A DNA stretch of 64,000 nt from Tolypeutes matacus (Eukaryota; Chordata; Mammalia; Cingulata; Chlamyphoridae). The stretch covers positions 452,037-516,036 of the forward strand of contig JAKSZT010054566.1 of NCBI GenBank assembly GCA_026826555.1, written 5' to 3'. Positions within the stretch are counted from its first letter, which is position 1, and the number at the start of each line of letters is the position of its first letter. The notes below the pieces were generated by a model. It saw only the letters and a program-made list of their open reading frames with translations. It was not told where the DNA came from and searched no databases. Below are positions 21,261 to 33,170 of the stretch, in pieces. Both the position numbers and the translations under genes were made by a program.

Positions 21261-22264
21261 TTTGTGACAGAAGTTAAAAGCACTGTCTTACAAGCAGAGC
21301 ACATAATATATGTCCATTCAAAGGTTAATAATACACAGAACCGAAATATTTTGTGGATTTTTATGCAGTGGGGAAAATTATCCATAAAAGCCAGGAAATG
21401 CTGACTTTAAAAATCCAGATGTTGGGTCTGTCTTGGGGAAGGGCATACTGTGACCAGGATGGAGTACTCATAGCTAAGGCCACTGCAAAGACTCCCTTTT
21501 TTTTGCCCTCAGTGGTAGCTATATAAGCATCAACTTCAGAAAGAGTTATGAAACTCTACATATAAATATAAAGCAATTTTCTATATTGATATATTTCATA
21601 ATAAGAATGTAAAGAAACAAATTGGTAAAAATAAATATCAGTGATTCTTACATTGACAACCACCAGAAGAACACAAATAAAACTGATGAGTATTAAAGCA
21701 TTTGAAAAAGACACAACTTTAAAAAAAAATAAGTAAATGAAAAACTTAAAAAAGAAAGGCTGAGTTTTAGACTTAGTGCCAAGTATTATCCAAAGGAGAA
21801 CTTTGTCTTAAGGCGCAGGAGTGAAATGTAAACACAAGCTCAGGATCAATATCAAATGATCATAGACTAGAGAGTGTGCTGCTGCCAGAATATCACATGA
21901 AGCACAATGAAAGGGAAATCTATAAAATGAAGTGAAATGAAATAAGGTAAAAACCTTTCCCCAAATGATCCATTTAGTTTAAAAAAACAGGGAAAATCAG
22001 AAGTAACTGGAAGTAAACTATTATGATTAAGAATATTGTCTGGAACTTGGACAAACCATAACCTGAATCAAGTTGTAGCCTGTATTGATGACTGGAATCT
22101 ATATTTTGTAAGTCTTAAGTTTTCTCATGTTCCAAATGGCCATGAAGATGTGCACTTCGCAGCCAAGTTGTGTGAGAAATTTGCTGGTAATTTTATATAA
22201 ATAAAATAATTTTAGAGAAAATATAAAATCTGATGTGGAACCTGTAGATAAATAAGAAAAGGCT

Positions 22265-22727
22265 ACTATGGTAAGCAGAACTTTGACCCTTCTGGCCTTT
22301 TCCCGTTTTACTCTCATGAGTATATTGTTATATGACAAAATGGATTTTGTTGATGTAATTTTCCAATAATAACTAAGCTAGTTGCACGAGCCCTTAAAAG
22401 CAGACAACTTTCTCTGGCTGGTGGTGGGAAGAAGTCAGAGAAATTCGGAGCATGAGAAAGACATGATCCTCCTTTGCTGGCTTGAAGGTGGAGGAGGTCA
22501 CGTGGAAACCACGAGAAGGAAATGAATTCTGCCAGCAACCAGTGGTGAGCTCAGAAGAGACCTTGGAGCCCCAGATGCAAACTGCAGCCCTGGCCAATAC
22601 CTTGATTTTGGTATTGTGAGCTCTCCTGGACTTCTGACCAACAAAGACTGTGAGATAATAAATTTGTGTTGTTTTAAGCCACTAAATTTGTGATAATTTT
22701 ATGCAGTGGCAATAGGAAACTAATACA
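22265..22727 (+). repeat. MLT1-family (MaLR) LTR
   Basis: The 3' end reads AATAAATTTGTGTTGTTTTAAGCC...AAACTAATAC, the diagnostic MLT1 terminus with its polyadenylation signal. The body follows the MLT1 order (CTGGTGG, GAAGAAGTCAGAG, GCAGCCCTGG, CTTGATTTTGG). Confidence 0.85.
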
Positions 22728-23600
22728 GCTATCACCAAGAGAGGAGAGGAAAATATTAGGAAATTGGAGCAAGTCAGCAAGTGCTTGCTGCTCTGTGAGG
22801 TAGCTCTGACTGAGATGGGGTGGAATCAGTGGGGGTAAGAAAACTACTTTATCTCCTGTGACTTTATTGGTTAATTATACATTGACTGTAATCAGGCTAT
22901 AGTATAATTTTATACAGGGTGTTTCATCATAAAAGTTTTCAGGTTTAAATTGGGTTGAAATGATCTTAGGACAACAGGGGCAAAAAAGTTAGTTCGTGAC
23001 CTTGTTTAGCTAATTGGAAAGTGTGGTTTAAAGAAACACACCCCTGACCAGATTGTAAAGCTTGTGTGAATGGAGGTTATGGGATGGATAAGGCCAGATT
23101 ACAGACTATAACATATATTTAAGGCCAAGATATTTTACAGTGTATGGATTTTTATAAATGTGAATTCATGCTCCAGCCAAGGATAATATGAGGGTTTGGA
23201 TTTAAGCAGACTTTTAAATCTCATCATTACGTGTGCAAATAAACCTAAAGGTATACATTTTAAGAAATAGAATTCGATCTTGGGAATTATCAAGATACAC
23301 TACAAAGCAGTAGAATAAAATACTTGGATTGCTCATGAAAATTAAAGGATTAAATTTAAATTCTTAAAACTTCTTTGAAAATTAAATGAAAAATAGTGGG
23401 CCATTGGGGAGTGAGAGGGAGGAAGGTGCCATGGTTCAGACTGGACACCAGATATTGCAGTGATAAAAGGCAAAATATCAAAAAAAAATTTTTTAATTTT
23501 TTAATTTAATTTTTTTAATTAAAAATTTTCCCCATTTTTTGAATATCCCAATCCTTTAATTTTATTTTTACTTTTTAAAAAAATTTTTCATGTATTTTGT
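22728..23600. other. Intergenic, with an AT-only stretch at 23480-23590
   Basis: No gene or named repeat seen. Bases 23480-23590 are almost purely A/T with interleaved poly-A and poly-T runs that could form hairpins. Confidence 0.4.
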
Positions 23601-25270
23601 CTCTTACATTTAAACTTATTATTATTTCATTTTCCTATTAATTGTATTTGGCTATTGGCTTCATCTTTAAAGAAGCTTTGGATCACAGAAGGGTTACAAC
23701 TGGAGCAGGAAAGGATCGTTGGTGGGGGGTGTCGGATGGGGGGTACATGGGAGGAAGTTCACCTGAACATACATAAAAGGTATATAAAATTGTTCAAATG
23801 CTCACAGGGCATGGTCACAGTGGGTGGAGAATCACTCAATAAATGAGAGAATACTGAATTCCCATCCTGGAGAGTTCTGCCACATTCTCCAAGGTAGCAG
23901 CAACAGTCCCCTAAGTGAAGGGGTAATGTCTGGCAAAGGAGGAGGATCTACTGATGGGCTCTTGTTATTGATGACTAGCCTTACGAGTCTTTGCTCTTGA
24001 AATTGAAACTTAGCCTAGTGTTATGGGGTGCCTAAGGGTTGCCTCCTGAGAGCCTCCTTGTTGCTCAAATGTGGCCTTTCTCTAAGCCAAACTCAGCATA
24101 TGAATGCATTGCCTTCCTCCCAGCATGGGACATGACTCCTAGGGATGAGCCTCCCAGGCACCGAGGGATTACTACCAAGTGCCAACTGTCAATACGACTG
24201 GAAAAAGACCTCGAGTAAAAGGGGGAAAAGGTAAAGACAAATGAGTTCATATAGCTAAGAGACTTCAAAGTGAGTCAGGAGGTCATCCCAGAGGTAACGC
24301 TTATGCACATCTCAGTAGGACCTCATAGGCTTCCAATGTGGATATCACCCCAAATACAGGGGCTCCTGAGGGCTCTGGACTACCCAGGTCCTATGTCAGG
24401 GTGGATAGCTCCAGAGTTTGGTGTCTTATCAGTGGGCCCCACTTTGGAATCTGTGCTCCTGAGAGTGACAGAGTTGGACTCAAATATGTCTTCCCTGCAC
24501 ATGGCCCATCTGTCCCTTCTATTCAAACCTATATGTGGTGCTGGAATTTGTAGGTGTACTTCCAGAGACTGGAGTCTTTGGGTTATCCATGTGCCAGCTG
24601 GGCCTGGAATCTTGGTGGAGCTGCAACTCCTACTCTACACCTCAATGGACTCACCCAGGACACCTGGAGGGAAGATGATGATGGACAATGGCCATTCCAG
24701 GGAATGGAGAGAGTCTGCAGCTGCAGGCAGGATAATCACATCCATCTTCCCTGTGAGATATAAGCCCCCTCTCACTTGGAGGTGGAGTGGACATTACCAT
24801 CCCAGACTCCTCAGGAGTGGGGGAAGAGCTATGGACTAGAGTGGACTTACTGGTATTCTATTATAGACATATTGTGATTCAAGCAATGGAAGAATTTACA
24901 ACACTAATGTGGAACCAGTGGCCACTGGACGCTTTGGGGGCGGGGAGAGGGAAAAGCAGTTGTAATACAGGGGTGTTTTTGGGACTTGGGAATTATCCTA
25001 AGTGACATTGCAATGACAGATATAGACCATTTTATATCATCATATAACATGCAGAACTGTGTGGGAGAGAGTGTGGTCTACAATGTGAACTATAGTCCAT
25101 GCTTAATGGTAAAGCCCCAGGATGTATATATCCATTGTAGGTGATGTGCCACACTAATGAAGGATGTTTATGTGGGAGGCTGTGGGAGGTGGGGCATATG
25201 GGAATCCCTATAATTTTTGTGTAACATTTATGTAATCTAAGTATCTTTTAAAAAATAAAAAAAAGTATTA
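23600..25270 (+). mobile_element. L1-tailed repeat family, longest copy, with open frame 24270-24839
   Basis: This repeats, with more 5' sequence, the elements at 19.54 kb (sense) and 54.62-55.87 kb (antisense). It ends GGGAGGTGGGGCATATGGGAATCCC then AATAAAAAAAAG, a G-rich tract plus A-tail as in L1 3' UTRs. The differing 5' ends of the three copies are what 5'-truncated retrotransposition produces. An open frame of about 189 codons lies in the body. It could be an L1 subfamily 3' UTR or a non-autonomous element carrying an L1 tail, and I could not assign a family. Confidence 0.65.
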
Positions 25271-25394
25271 AAAAAAATATGAGCAGTCTCAATTGAATAG
25301 CAGAAATAATCAGGTCATTGAAATGAAAGCCCATTGCTATGAGAGAAGAAATGGAAAGCTGAGTCAAATGCTTACGCTCTTGAAAGTTGGCCTC

Positions 25395-25938
25395 TGTAGC
25401 AGTTTGGCAGTTTGATATAGTTATGAGTTCCAAAAGTAGATATTTATGCTTGTTAACTGGTCTGTTCATCTGGGCATGATTAAGTTATGATTAGAGGTTT
25501 GATTGGGCCATGTCAGTAGGGTGTTGAGCCCCGCCCCTTGGTGGGTGGGGTCTCAAAGATAAAAAATATGGCAAAGGACAGAGTTGGAGGTTTTTGAGTT
25601 GGAGTTCTGATGTTGGAGTCTTGAGCTGGAGCCCCGGGAAGTAAGCATACAGAGGAGCTTGGTCGTGAGGAAGGAAAGAAAGCCCCAGGAAAAGAGATGA
25701 GCTGTTCGCCTGATAGTCTATAGCTGGCCATGTGGAGAGAACAAGCAGCTGAACCTGGAGAGAATCAAGCCCCGGGAAGAGAGGAACCCAGGAAGGCAGA
25801 CCCCTCACAGAGTTGGGTGAGGGAAGTAACTTATGCTTTATGGCCTGGTAACTGTAAGTTTCTACCCCAAATAAACCCTTTTTAAAAATCAATCGATTTC
25901 TGGTATTTTGCATTGCACCCCTTTGGCTGACTAATACA
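25395..25938 (+). repeat. Solo LTR, family with 5-bp duplications (copy 2)
   Basis: This 544-bp LTR runs TGTAGCAGTT... to ...ACTAATACA with a perfect 5-bp duplication GCCTC (25390-25394 and 25939-25943). It is the same family as the LTRs at 16732 and 29188. Confidence 0.9.
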
Positions 25939-25959
25939 GCCTCAGTTAAGCTTTTTTTT

Positions 25960-27150
25960 CCCTTTTGTTAGAGAATAGTGGGTTTACAGAATAATCATGC
26001 ACAAAATACAGGATTCCCATATACCACCCCACCACCAACACCTTGCTTTGGTGTGGAACATTTGTTACAATTGATGATAGCACATTTTTATATCTGTACT
26101 ATTAATTAATTAAAGAACTTAGGGCTCACTGTGTAGTGTAGTTCCATGCGACAATGGGCATCTTTGTCTTGTTCCTGATCTTAGAAGGAAAGCTTTCAGT
26201 CTTTCACCATTAAGTAGTGTGTTGACTGTGGGCTTTTTGTATATGCCCTTTCTCATGTTGAGGAAGTTTCCTTCTATTCCTAGTGTTCTAAATGTTTTAA
26301 ATAAAAAAAGATGCTGGTCTAGTGATATGCTTTTTTATCCATTCTACCAATTTCTGCCTTTTGACTGGAGAGTTTAATCCATTTACATTTAAAGCCACTA
26401 TGAGGTCTTCTGCCATTTTGCTATTTAGCCTTTTTAATTCATATACCTTTTTTGTCCCTCACTACCATTAAAGCCTACTTTTATATTTATTTGCTTTCTT
26501 GTGTTGTACCATATTGAGTGCCTTCTAATTTCTATCTGGATATATTTTTCATCTCTTTACCTTGTGGTTATCATAGGTTTAAAATTTAACATCCTAAATA
26601 TATAACAATTATATTTAGCCTGATACCAACTTAATTTTAATAGCATGCACATATACTTTTCCTTTACCCCTCTATCCCCCACCAATTTTCTGTACTTGTT
26701 ACCATTTATATCTTTGTACATTGTATGACCAAAAACCTAGAGTTATCATTGCTTTTTATGTATTTGCATTTTACCACCTGTAAGAAATAAGAAGTGGAGT
26801 TACATATAAATAAAACAATACAGTAATACTGGAATTTTTAATTACCCAAATGGTTACCTTTACCACAGGCCTTTATTTCTTTAAGTTGCTTTGAACCACT
26901 GTCTAGTGTCCTTTCATTTCAGTCTGAACAACTGCCTTTGGCATTGCTTGCAAGGGAGGTCTAGTGATGATGAACTCCCTCAGCTTTTGTTTGTCAGAGA
27001 ATGTCTTAAACTCTCCCTCATTTTTGAAAGAGAGTTTTGCCAGATTAAAAATTCCTGCCCGGCAGTTGTTTTCCTTCATCATTTTAAGTATTTCAACCCA
27101 CTGCCTTCTTGTCTCCATGGTTTCTGATGAAAAAGGGTTATTTGAGGCTC
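25960..27150 (-). repeat. Antisense L1 fragments
   Basis: Antisense 3' UTR words (ATACAGGATTCCCATATACCACC) are followed by ORF2-region text (CTTGTTCCTGATCTTAG, TTTCAGTCTTTCACCATTA) and then a segment with CCCACTGCCTTCTTGTCTCCATGGTTTC. It is several degraded pieces and no frame is usable. Confidence 0.65.
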
Positions 27151-27583
27151 CATGGGCGTTTCCAAAATGGGCCTTTCCATGTGATTTTCTCTTTGTGAGA
27201 TACAATCTTACACACATATGCTTAGATAATATATTAAAACTATTGATATATCTGCATAATACTAAATAGAGATGGCAGCACATATATTCATAAATATGGA
27301 AGTTTCCCTAACTTATGCTGTCTAAAATTATCCTGGACTTCTCCATTGAAGAATAGACCATAATTATATTAAGTAATCTTTGTACAACTGTGTAACTAAT
27401 CTCATTTGAAGTCAACTATGAGTTTTATGAAGCTAGAGATCTTGCTGCTCTTAATCATTGGGTATCATAGAGTTCCTACAAGCATAAGTTGCACATAACA
27501 GATACCTACATGTTATAAAAATATAACATTAATACCTGCACAGGTAAAAATATTTATAACTGTTTTAACAGACTAAGAAAAAT

Positions 27584-28499
27584 TCATATTCTGGCCCAGC
27601 AGGCAAAGCAGAATTGAGAGATTCGCTTGTCACTGCTGATGAGTACAAAGGGGCTGAAAGTTGGGAAACAAGCAGTGGTGAGCACAGTAGTGCCCAACAG
27701 CCAGTGGCTTGGATTCATAGTTAGTGAAACAGAGAGAGTCAAAATGAAAGATATTAAGTAACAGAAGACATAGCTGCTCACCAGGATTAGGATGGTGTGT
27801 GTGGCTCTGGTCTCATGGGAATGTCTGGGGGAAAGGCTGTTGCTATGAATATATTTGACTCTCTGCTTGTTCCTGTTTAGGGCAAAGAATATGGAGCCAC
27901 TAGCCCAGACCATGAGGCTCAAACATATTAAGTCATTGGAAAAATAAAGGAGGGCACATAATGAGTCTGTAAGCTTTGGGGACGTAGTCCCAGAACAGTA
28001 GCCATAATTTCTTTTTTTCCAAACTGATATTGCTGTTCAAGGGACCAGAAATTTTCATAGGGATAACGGTATTTTCTAAGAGATTAAGTATCCAGGAGAG
28101 GAAACAACAGAAGCCAATGCACTTTGAAGATCTAATCCTGAGCTTCATCCACTTAGAGAAATTGGGACAAAGCTTAATGGCTTGAAAGCCACTGAGGAAG
28201 CTAGTAGTACTGAGGGAAACCCCCCTTTCCACTCTGTGCAAATAGAAGACAAGTTTACATCCAAAATCATCCAGGAAATATGTCCATCCCAACGCTCTCA
28301 TTGTCTGAGAGATCCCTTTGCAGAAAATCACCAAGCAGTTGGTCAGGACCAATTGGTTGAGAATCTGGTTTATGGGTCTGAGATTGTATCCTTGTGAGCA
28401 AACTGATGTTATAAGTGAAAGGAGAGTGGAGTTGCCCAAAATCCCAACTTGGATCTGAGTGATAAAGATTATTCCCATTTCCAAGTTGGGAAAATTCAT
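27584..28499 (-). pseudogene. VN1R-like: Vomeronasal type 1 receptor (V1R) with one frameshift
   Basis: V1Rs are intronless seven-helix pheromone receptors of the vomeronasal organ. Starting at ATG 28499 (MNFPNLEMG), the family hallmarks appear in order: GILGN in TM1, LRP and L-x-N-x-LVIFCKGI around TM2, CKLVFYLHRVERGVS at TM3, then a shifted frame with LMVWASGS, NSLSPRHSHETRATHTILILVS (TM6) and SPFVLI (TM7). Total length is about 305 codons, normal for V1R. The frame changes once, at about 27937-27950 in a T-rich stretch near TM5, where the first frame ends at TGA (27935-27933). This is one extra T or two missing bases. A single homopolymer change in a draft assembly could be a sequencing error, so it may be a real receptor. 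Two open frames cover the rest without stops. Confidence 0.9.
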
Positions 28500-28639
28500 C
28501 ACATTGATATCTAGAGGATATGGGTTTTAATTGCACTCATTGGAATCTGGAGGAAAAGAAAATTTTATGTATTACCATATTCACACTTCCCTTAATGCTT
28601 AATAGTACCCACATTTTCCACTTAAAATGAACATTAGGA

Positions 28640-30113
28640 ATAAATCCTCTCGCTGTCCTGATTTTGTGATAATCAGGATAGGCTAAACATTCACTATATT
28701 AGAAACCATTCATGTGTCCCCAGACCTAGTTTTTGGAATGCTGGTGATAAACTAAACCTGATTTATTATATGACCATCCTGTATGGGAAAAGACTGTAAC
28801 TCTAGGTATCTTTGGTCAACCTTAAGAGATATAACAGAGGGACAGATGTGGCTCAAATGGTTGGGCGTCTGTCTCCCATATGGAGGGACCTGGGTTTGAT
28901 CCCTGGGACCTCCTGGTAAGAGTTAAAAAAAAAAAAAAAAGAAAAATATAGGAGGCGCGTGGGCCACCAGGCCCCACAAGTGGGTGAGACACCAGGCCCC
29001 GTCCGTGGGTGCGCCACCAGGCCCCGCAAGCCACGCAGCAACATGATGACGTAACATGAGAGTGACACAAGGGAAAGCCAAGATGAGATGCACCAAAAAA
29101 AAACAAAAAACAAAAAAAACAAAACAGGAACTAAGGTGGTAGGATGCCTCTCTCCCACATTGGAGGTTCCGAGGATCAAATCCCAGTTGTTGCAGTTGGG
29201 CAGTTTGATGTAATTATGAATTCCAAAAATATAATTGGATCATACTTGTAAACTGATTTGTTAATCTGGGTATGATTAAGTTATGATTAGGGCGTTGACT
29301 GGGTCACATCAGTAGGGCGTTGAGCCCCACCCCTTGGTGGGTGGAGAATCGAATATAAAAGGCAAGGCAAAGAACAGAGTTGAAGCAGTTTTTGAGAAGC
29401 AGTTCTGATGATGGAGTTTTGATGTTGGAAAGAAGGCTCCAGGAGAAGAGAAGTGAGCCATTCACCTGATAGTCTGCAGCTGACCTTGTGGAGGAACCAG
29501 AAGAGCTAAGCCCGGAGAGAAACACAGCCCCGGGAAGAGAGGAACACAAGAAGCCTGAACCCTGGCAAACGTTGGCAGCTGTCTTGCTCCAACACGTGGG
29601 AATGAACTTTGGTGAGAAGAAACTTATGCTTTATGGCCTGGTATCTGTGGACTTCTACCCCAAATAAATACCCTTTATAAAGACCAACCCATTTTTGGTA
29701 TTTCACATTAGTACCCCTTTGGCTGACTAATACACCAGTGAAGACAGGAGGAGAAGGATGAGAAGAGAGGGCAGGAAATGGACACAGAGTCACCCAGCCA
29801 ATGGACACAGAAACAGCAAAAATGGGGGGGGGGCGGGAATGAATAAAAGTAAATAAATAAATCCTTAAAAAAATGTATAGGGGAGGAAGATACAGATTAT
29901 AGTTAGTAGTAATACTTTGACGATGCTCTTTCATGATATGTTAACAAATGTTTCACAACAATGCAGGGTGTTTGGGGGTGGGGGGGTGATGTGTAGGAGC
30001 CCTGTATGATGTTATACATGTTTGTTTTGTAAGTTCACGATGTTTACTGAACACATAGTTTATGTATGTTCATGTATGAATGATATACTTGAATAAATTC
30101 TTGAAAAAAAAAA
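28640..30113 (+). mobile_element. Composite unit: 5' module, dimeric SINE, L1 3' end (copy 1)
   Basis: It comprises an unassigned ~200-bp module (28640-28845), a dimeric tRNA-derived SINE (about 28847-29187 and 29735-29870, split by an LTR), and an L1 3' end (about 29871-30090) with poly-A. The same modules in the same order occur inverted at 42590-43560. Removing the LTR at 29188-29734 makes the two copies collinear. Confidence 0.75.
29188..29734 (+). repeat. Solo LTR, family with 5-bp duplications (copy 3)
   Basis: This 547-bp LTR runs TGTTGCAGTT... to ...ACTAATACA with a perfect duplication CCAGT (29183-29187 and 29735-29739). Its empty site is visible in the window, because the inverted composite copy reads uninterrupted ATCCCAGTGAAGACAGG. 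That confirms both boundaries. Confidence 0.95.
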
Positions 30114-30124
30114 AAAGGAATAAG

Positions 30125-30565
30125 TTCTGGGGGCAGATGTGGCTCAAATGGTTGGGTGTCCGTCTCCCATATGGAGGGACCTGAGTTTGATCCCTGGGAC
30201 CTCCTGGTAAAATAAAGAAAAATATAGAAGGCATGCGGGCTAACAGTTCCCGCGTGCAGGTGTGCCAGGACCCACCGAGCCATGCAGTGAGATGACGACG
30301 TAACAGAAGAGTGACACAAAGGGAGAGCCAAGACGAGATGCACTGAAAAGCCAGGAACTAAGGTGGCGCAAGGTGGCAGAATGCCTCTGTCCCACATCAG
30401 AGTTTCCCAGAATTGAATCCCAGTGAAAACAGGAAGAGAAAGATGAAGAGAAGGATGAAAGAGAAGGCAGGAAACAGACACACAGAATTGCCCAGCGAAT
30501 GGACACAAAAACAGCAAAAAGTGTGTGTGTGGGGGGTTAAAAATGGATAAAAGTAAAATAAATGG
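30125..30565 (+). mobile_element. Dimeric tRNA-derived SINE
   Basis: The first head is GGCAGATGTGGCTCAAATGG with a B-box-like TTTGATCCC. A GC-rich linker and a second head (GGAACTAAGGTGGCGCAAGG, with AATTGAATCCC) follow, and the tail is GATAAAAGTAAAATAAAT. It is the same family as the SINE in the composite units. Confidence 0.85.
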
Positions 30566-31620
30566 GTGTTTATACACTCCAGGATGGTGTCTACATTATG
30601 CTATTTCTTTTCTTAGGAAGGGAGAGGGAGAGAGAGAGGGGAAGAATGCTTTCATATAAAGAAAATAGTTCAAAGGTAAATTAAAATGTTACTTACAGAG
30701 GAAGAGAGCACAGTTTAAAGGGACATGTTTGAAAGACAGACTTTTTGGAATCAACATTGTTTAAAAATTTTTTGAGACAATGTAATCAAAATTAAGCTAT
30801 AATTAAAAATAAAAGTGGATCCATAATAATATGAAGCAGAGTTTAAATGTGACAACACATTGCATTATTTTTTCCTATATACACAAAACAAAATTATATA
30901 ATATTAGTGCATAAATGAAAATTTGTACATCTGTAGGAGGATATATCTTTGACATAAAAAGTATGAATGCAGATTCTGGCTCCTGCTCTAGGATGTGGTG
31001 AGGAAGAAGAAGCATCACATATAATTACAACAAGAAATAGATGGATTAACTTCAAATTCATGACTCTTTTGAACCCTTCAGAGAGCTAATGCAGACAGCA
31101 AACAACTGGCCCAAGATCTAATAAAAGACAGTGCTTAAGGAAAAGAGGAGGCTTGGACATGCCTTCCCCAGGGTAGAAGCAGTCAGATATCTAGGGTAAC
31201 TAACGGTCCTGGTTTGCCTGGGAGTGTTCTGGTTTTAGCACTGGAAGTCACATGTCCTGGAAACCCCTTCCCAGGACAAAAGTCTCAGGGTTCAGTGAAG
31301 GGTATGGATGTTTGAGGTCGAAGAACAAAACTCACAGAGTGGTCAAAAAAATATGAACTGAAAACAACACTGTTTTTAATGTCAAATTGATATGGTATAG
31401 ATTATCTGCCATCTGTTGTGTCGCTATCTCCAATTGTTCCCCTGACCAGCGATGCTAGCAGCCATGATTTGAAGTGAATCATCGTTGTGGCATCGCTTTG
31501 AATAATGCAACATAAGTGTATTGTAATCGTGAGTGTTGACAGTCCATCTTTGCCTTTCCTGTGGATTAAGTGTTGTGCTTTGTATTGTGGTAACACTAGT
31601 TTGATTTTTAAGATGGTGAA
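30566..31620. other. Intergenic, no gene seen
   Basis: A purine-rich tract (30615-30645, AGGGAGAGGGAGAG) and otherwise AT-rich single-copy-looking DNA. No open frame resembles a known protein. Confidence 0.4.
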
Positions 31621-31626
31621 TATAGG

Positions 31627-31815
31627 GAAGCGGCTGTGGCTCAATCAGTAGGGCTCCCGTTTACCATATGGGAGGCCCCAGTTTCGGTTCCCGGGGCCTC
31701 CTGGTGAAGGCAAGCCCGCCCGCACGGCGTGGTTAGCTGACCCAGCGAGCACAAGCAGCAAGGGGGGGATAAATGAATAAATAAATAAAATCTTAAAAAA
31801 AAAAAAAAAAAAAGG
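31627..31815 (+). mobile_element. Young tRNA-derived SINE (armadillo type), sense
   Basis: Head GGGAAGCGGCTGTGGCTCAA, B-box region TTTCGGTTCCC, GC-rich linker, AAATAAATAAATAAAATC tail and poly-A, flanked by a short duplication GGTGAATAT. It is nearly identical to the antisense copy at 7834-8014. Confidence 0.9.
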
Positions 31816-33170
31816 TGAATATTTTGGCCATCTTTTCTAAGAGAACAGAGAACAGTTACAATACCAGTACCAGTGTGACCCACAAATCCTGAAAAAAGAA
31901 GTCCTAACAGCTGTGCAATTTTAACGACTGATGGAAGGATACATACAGTTGGATTAGGGAGGTCAGTAACAGAAGCAGGGTCTACCGCATAATATGCAGG
32001 AAGGAATTTGTTATTGGGCATGATGGAGAGGAATGTAAAAACACATTTGGGAGTTGCCTCTCACAAGTCTAAGAGCAGACAGGCAAATAGTTCTAAATTT
32101 AAAATTTAAAAGACACCAATGCTCAGTCAAAAATAGTGGCCACTGAATTAGCTGGAGCATACTACACAAACGAACACACATTGTTATATTATTTCCCTGA
32201 TTGTGCTATGAAACTGAGTAAAGTTACATTTCCTTTTTCAGAGGTTGCAATTAAAATGCCCTGTGGGAGGACAAAAGACATTTTTGATACTGCAGGTATT
32301 TTACCCCTTACAGTGCAGAGCCAATTCTATCAGATCTTACCAGTGATCGTGCTTTTTACAGTATATCAAGTAATATGTTGAATCATGGCAAGAACACAAC
32401 AAAGCAAGTTCTTTTTAGCTCTTAGGTATTTTGATTTGAAATCAAGTAGATAATGTATAATACAAGTTCACCAAAGAAGCAAAATAAGCCAAGGTGAAAA
32501 GGAAAAGAACCAGAAATCATTTTGAAGACAACTATGTAAACAAACGGGAAGGTCATTTGATTTGGAGAGAGGATCCACACAATTAATGTTAAACTACAGA
32601 CAACTCTGCTGAAAATTTTGATTTCTGAATCATTTGGGGTCAGTGATCCCCCTGGTCTAGAAGACCTAGCATCATTCAAGGACAAAGACTCAGCTTATTC
32701 CCCTGGTCAAAAGACTTTTCGTGGAGGCTTCATGGGGCCTGAGATGGGGTATGGAAATATCCATCAAATGTTATTTGGGCAGAATTTTGTGAGCACAAAC
32801 TTGTATTAATGTGTTGGAGGTAGGAGTTGAATACATTAAAATTTTGTATTTTGCACAGGGGAATGTGATGTCATTGATGGGTAGAAATGTAGTAGATTAG
32901 TAAGATAATTAGAATATCAAAGCCATTTTTGTACCTGGCTCTATTTCAGGGTAACATTTAGATCTTCAGAATATTAAAGTCCCCAGGGTTTACTCTCTGA
33001 AATTTGGAGATTGAGGTTCATTTTTTCTTTTTAACTTTATTTTGTACATTTAATAATTGAAAATATGAACAATTAAAAACTAAAAAGAAAACACAATTGA
33101 ATGAAAACATACATTTCTCAATTAATTTCATTTAATTTCTCAATTAAATGTACCTATAATGTACCTATAA
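31816..33170. other. Intergenic, no gene seen
   Basis: No recognised coding sequence, RNA or repeat. The longest open frames are under 90 codons and resemble nothing I know. Confidence 0.4.

Noticed and set aside
24270..24839. 189-codon plus-strand frame as a host gene
   Set aside because: It lies in a repeated, A-tailed element present at least three times here. No known domain. Kept only as a repeat-associated frame.
26903..27283. 126-codon minus-strand frame as a gene
   Set aside because: It overlaps antisense L1 wording and low-complexity DNA. No conserved domain recognised.
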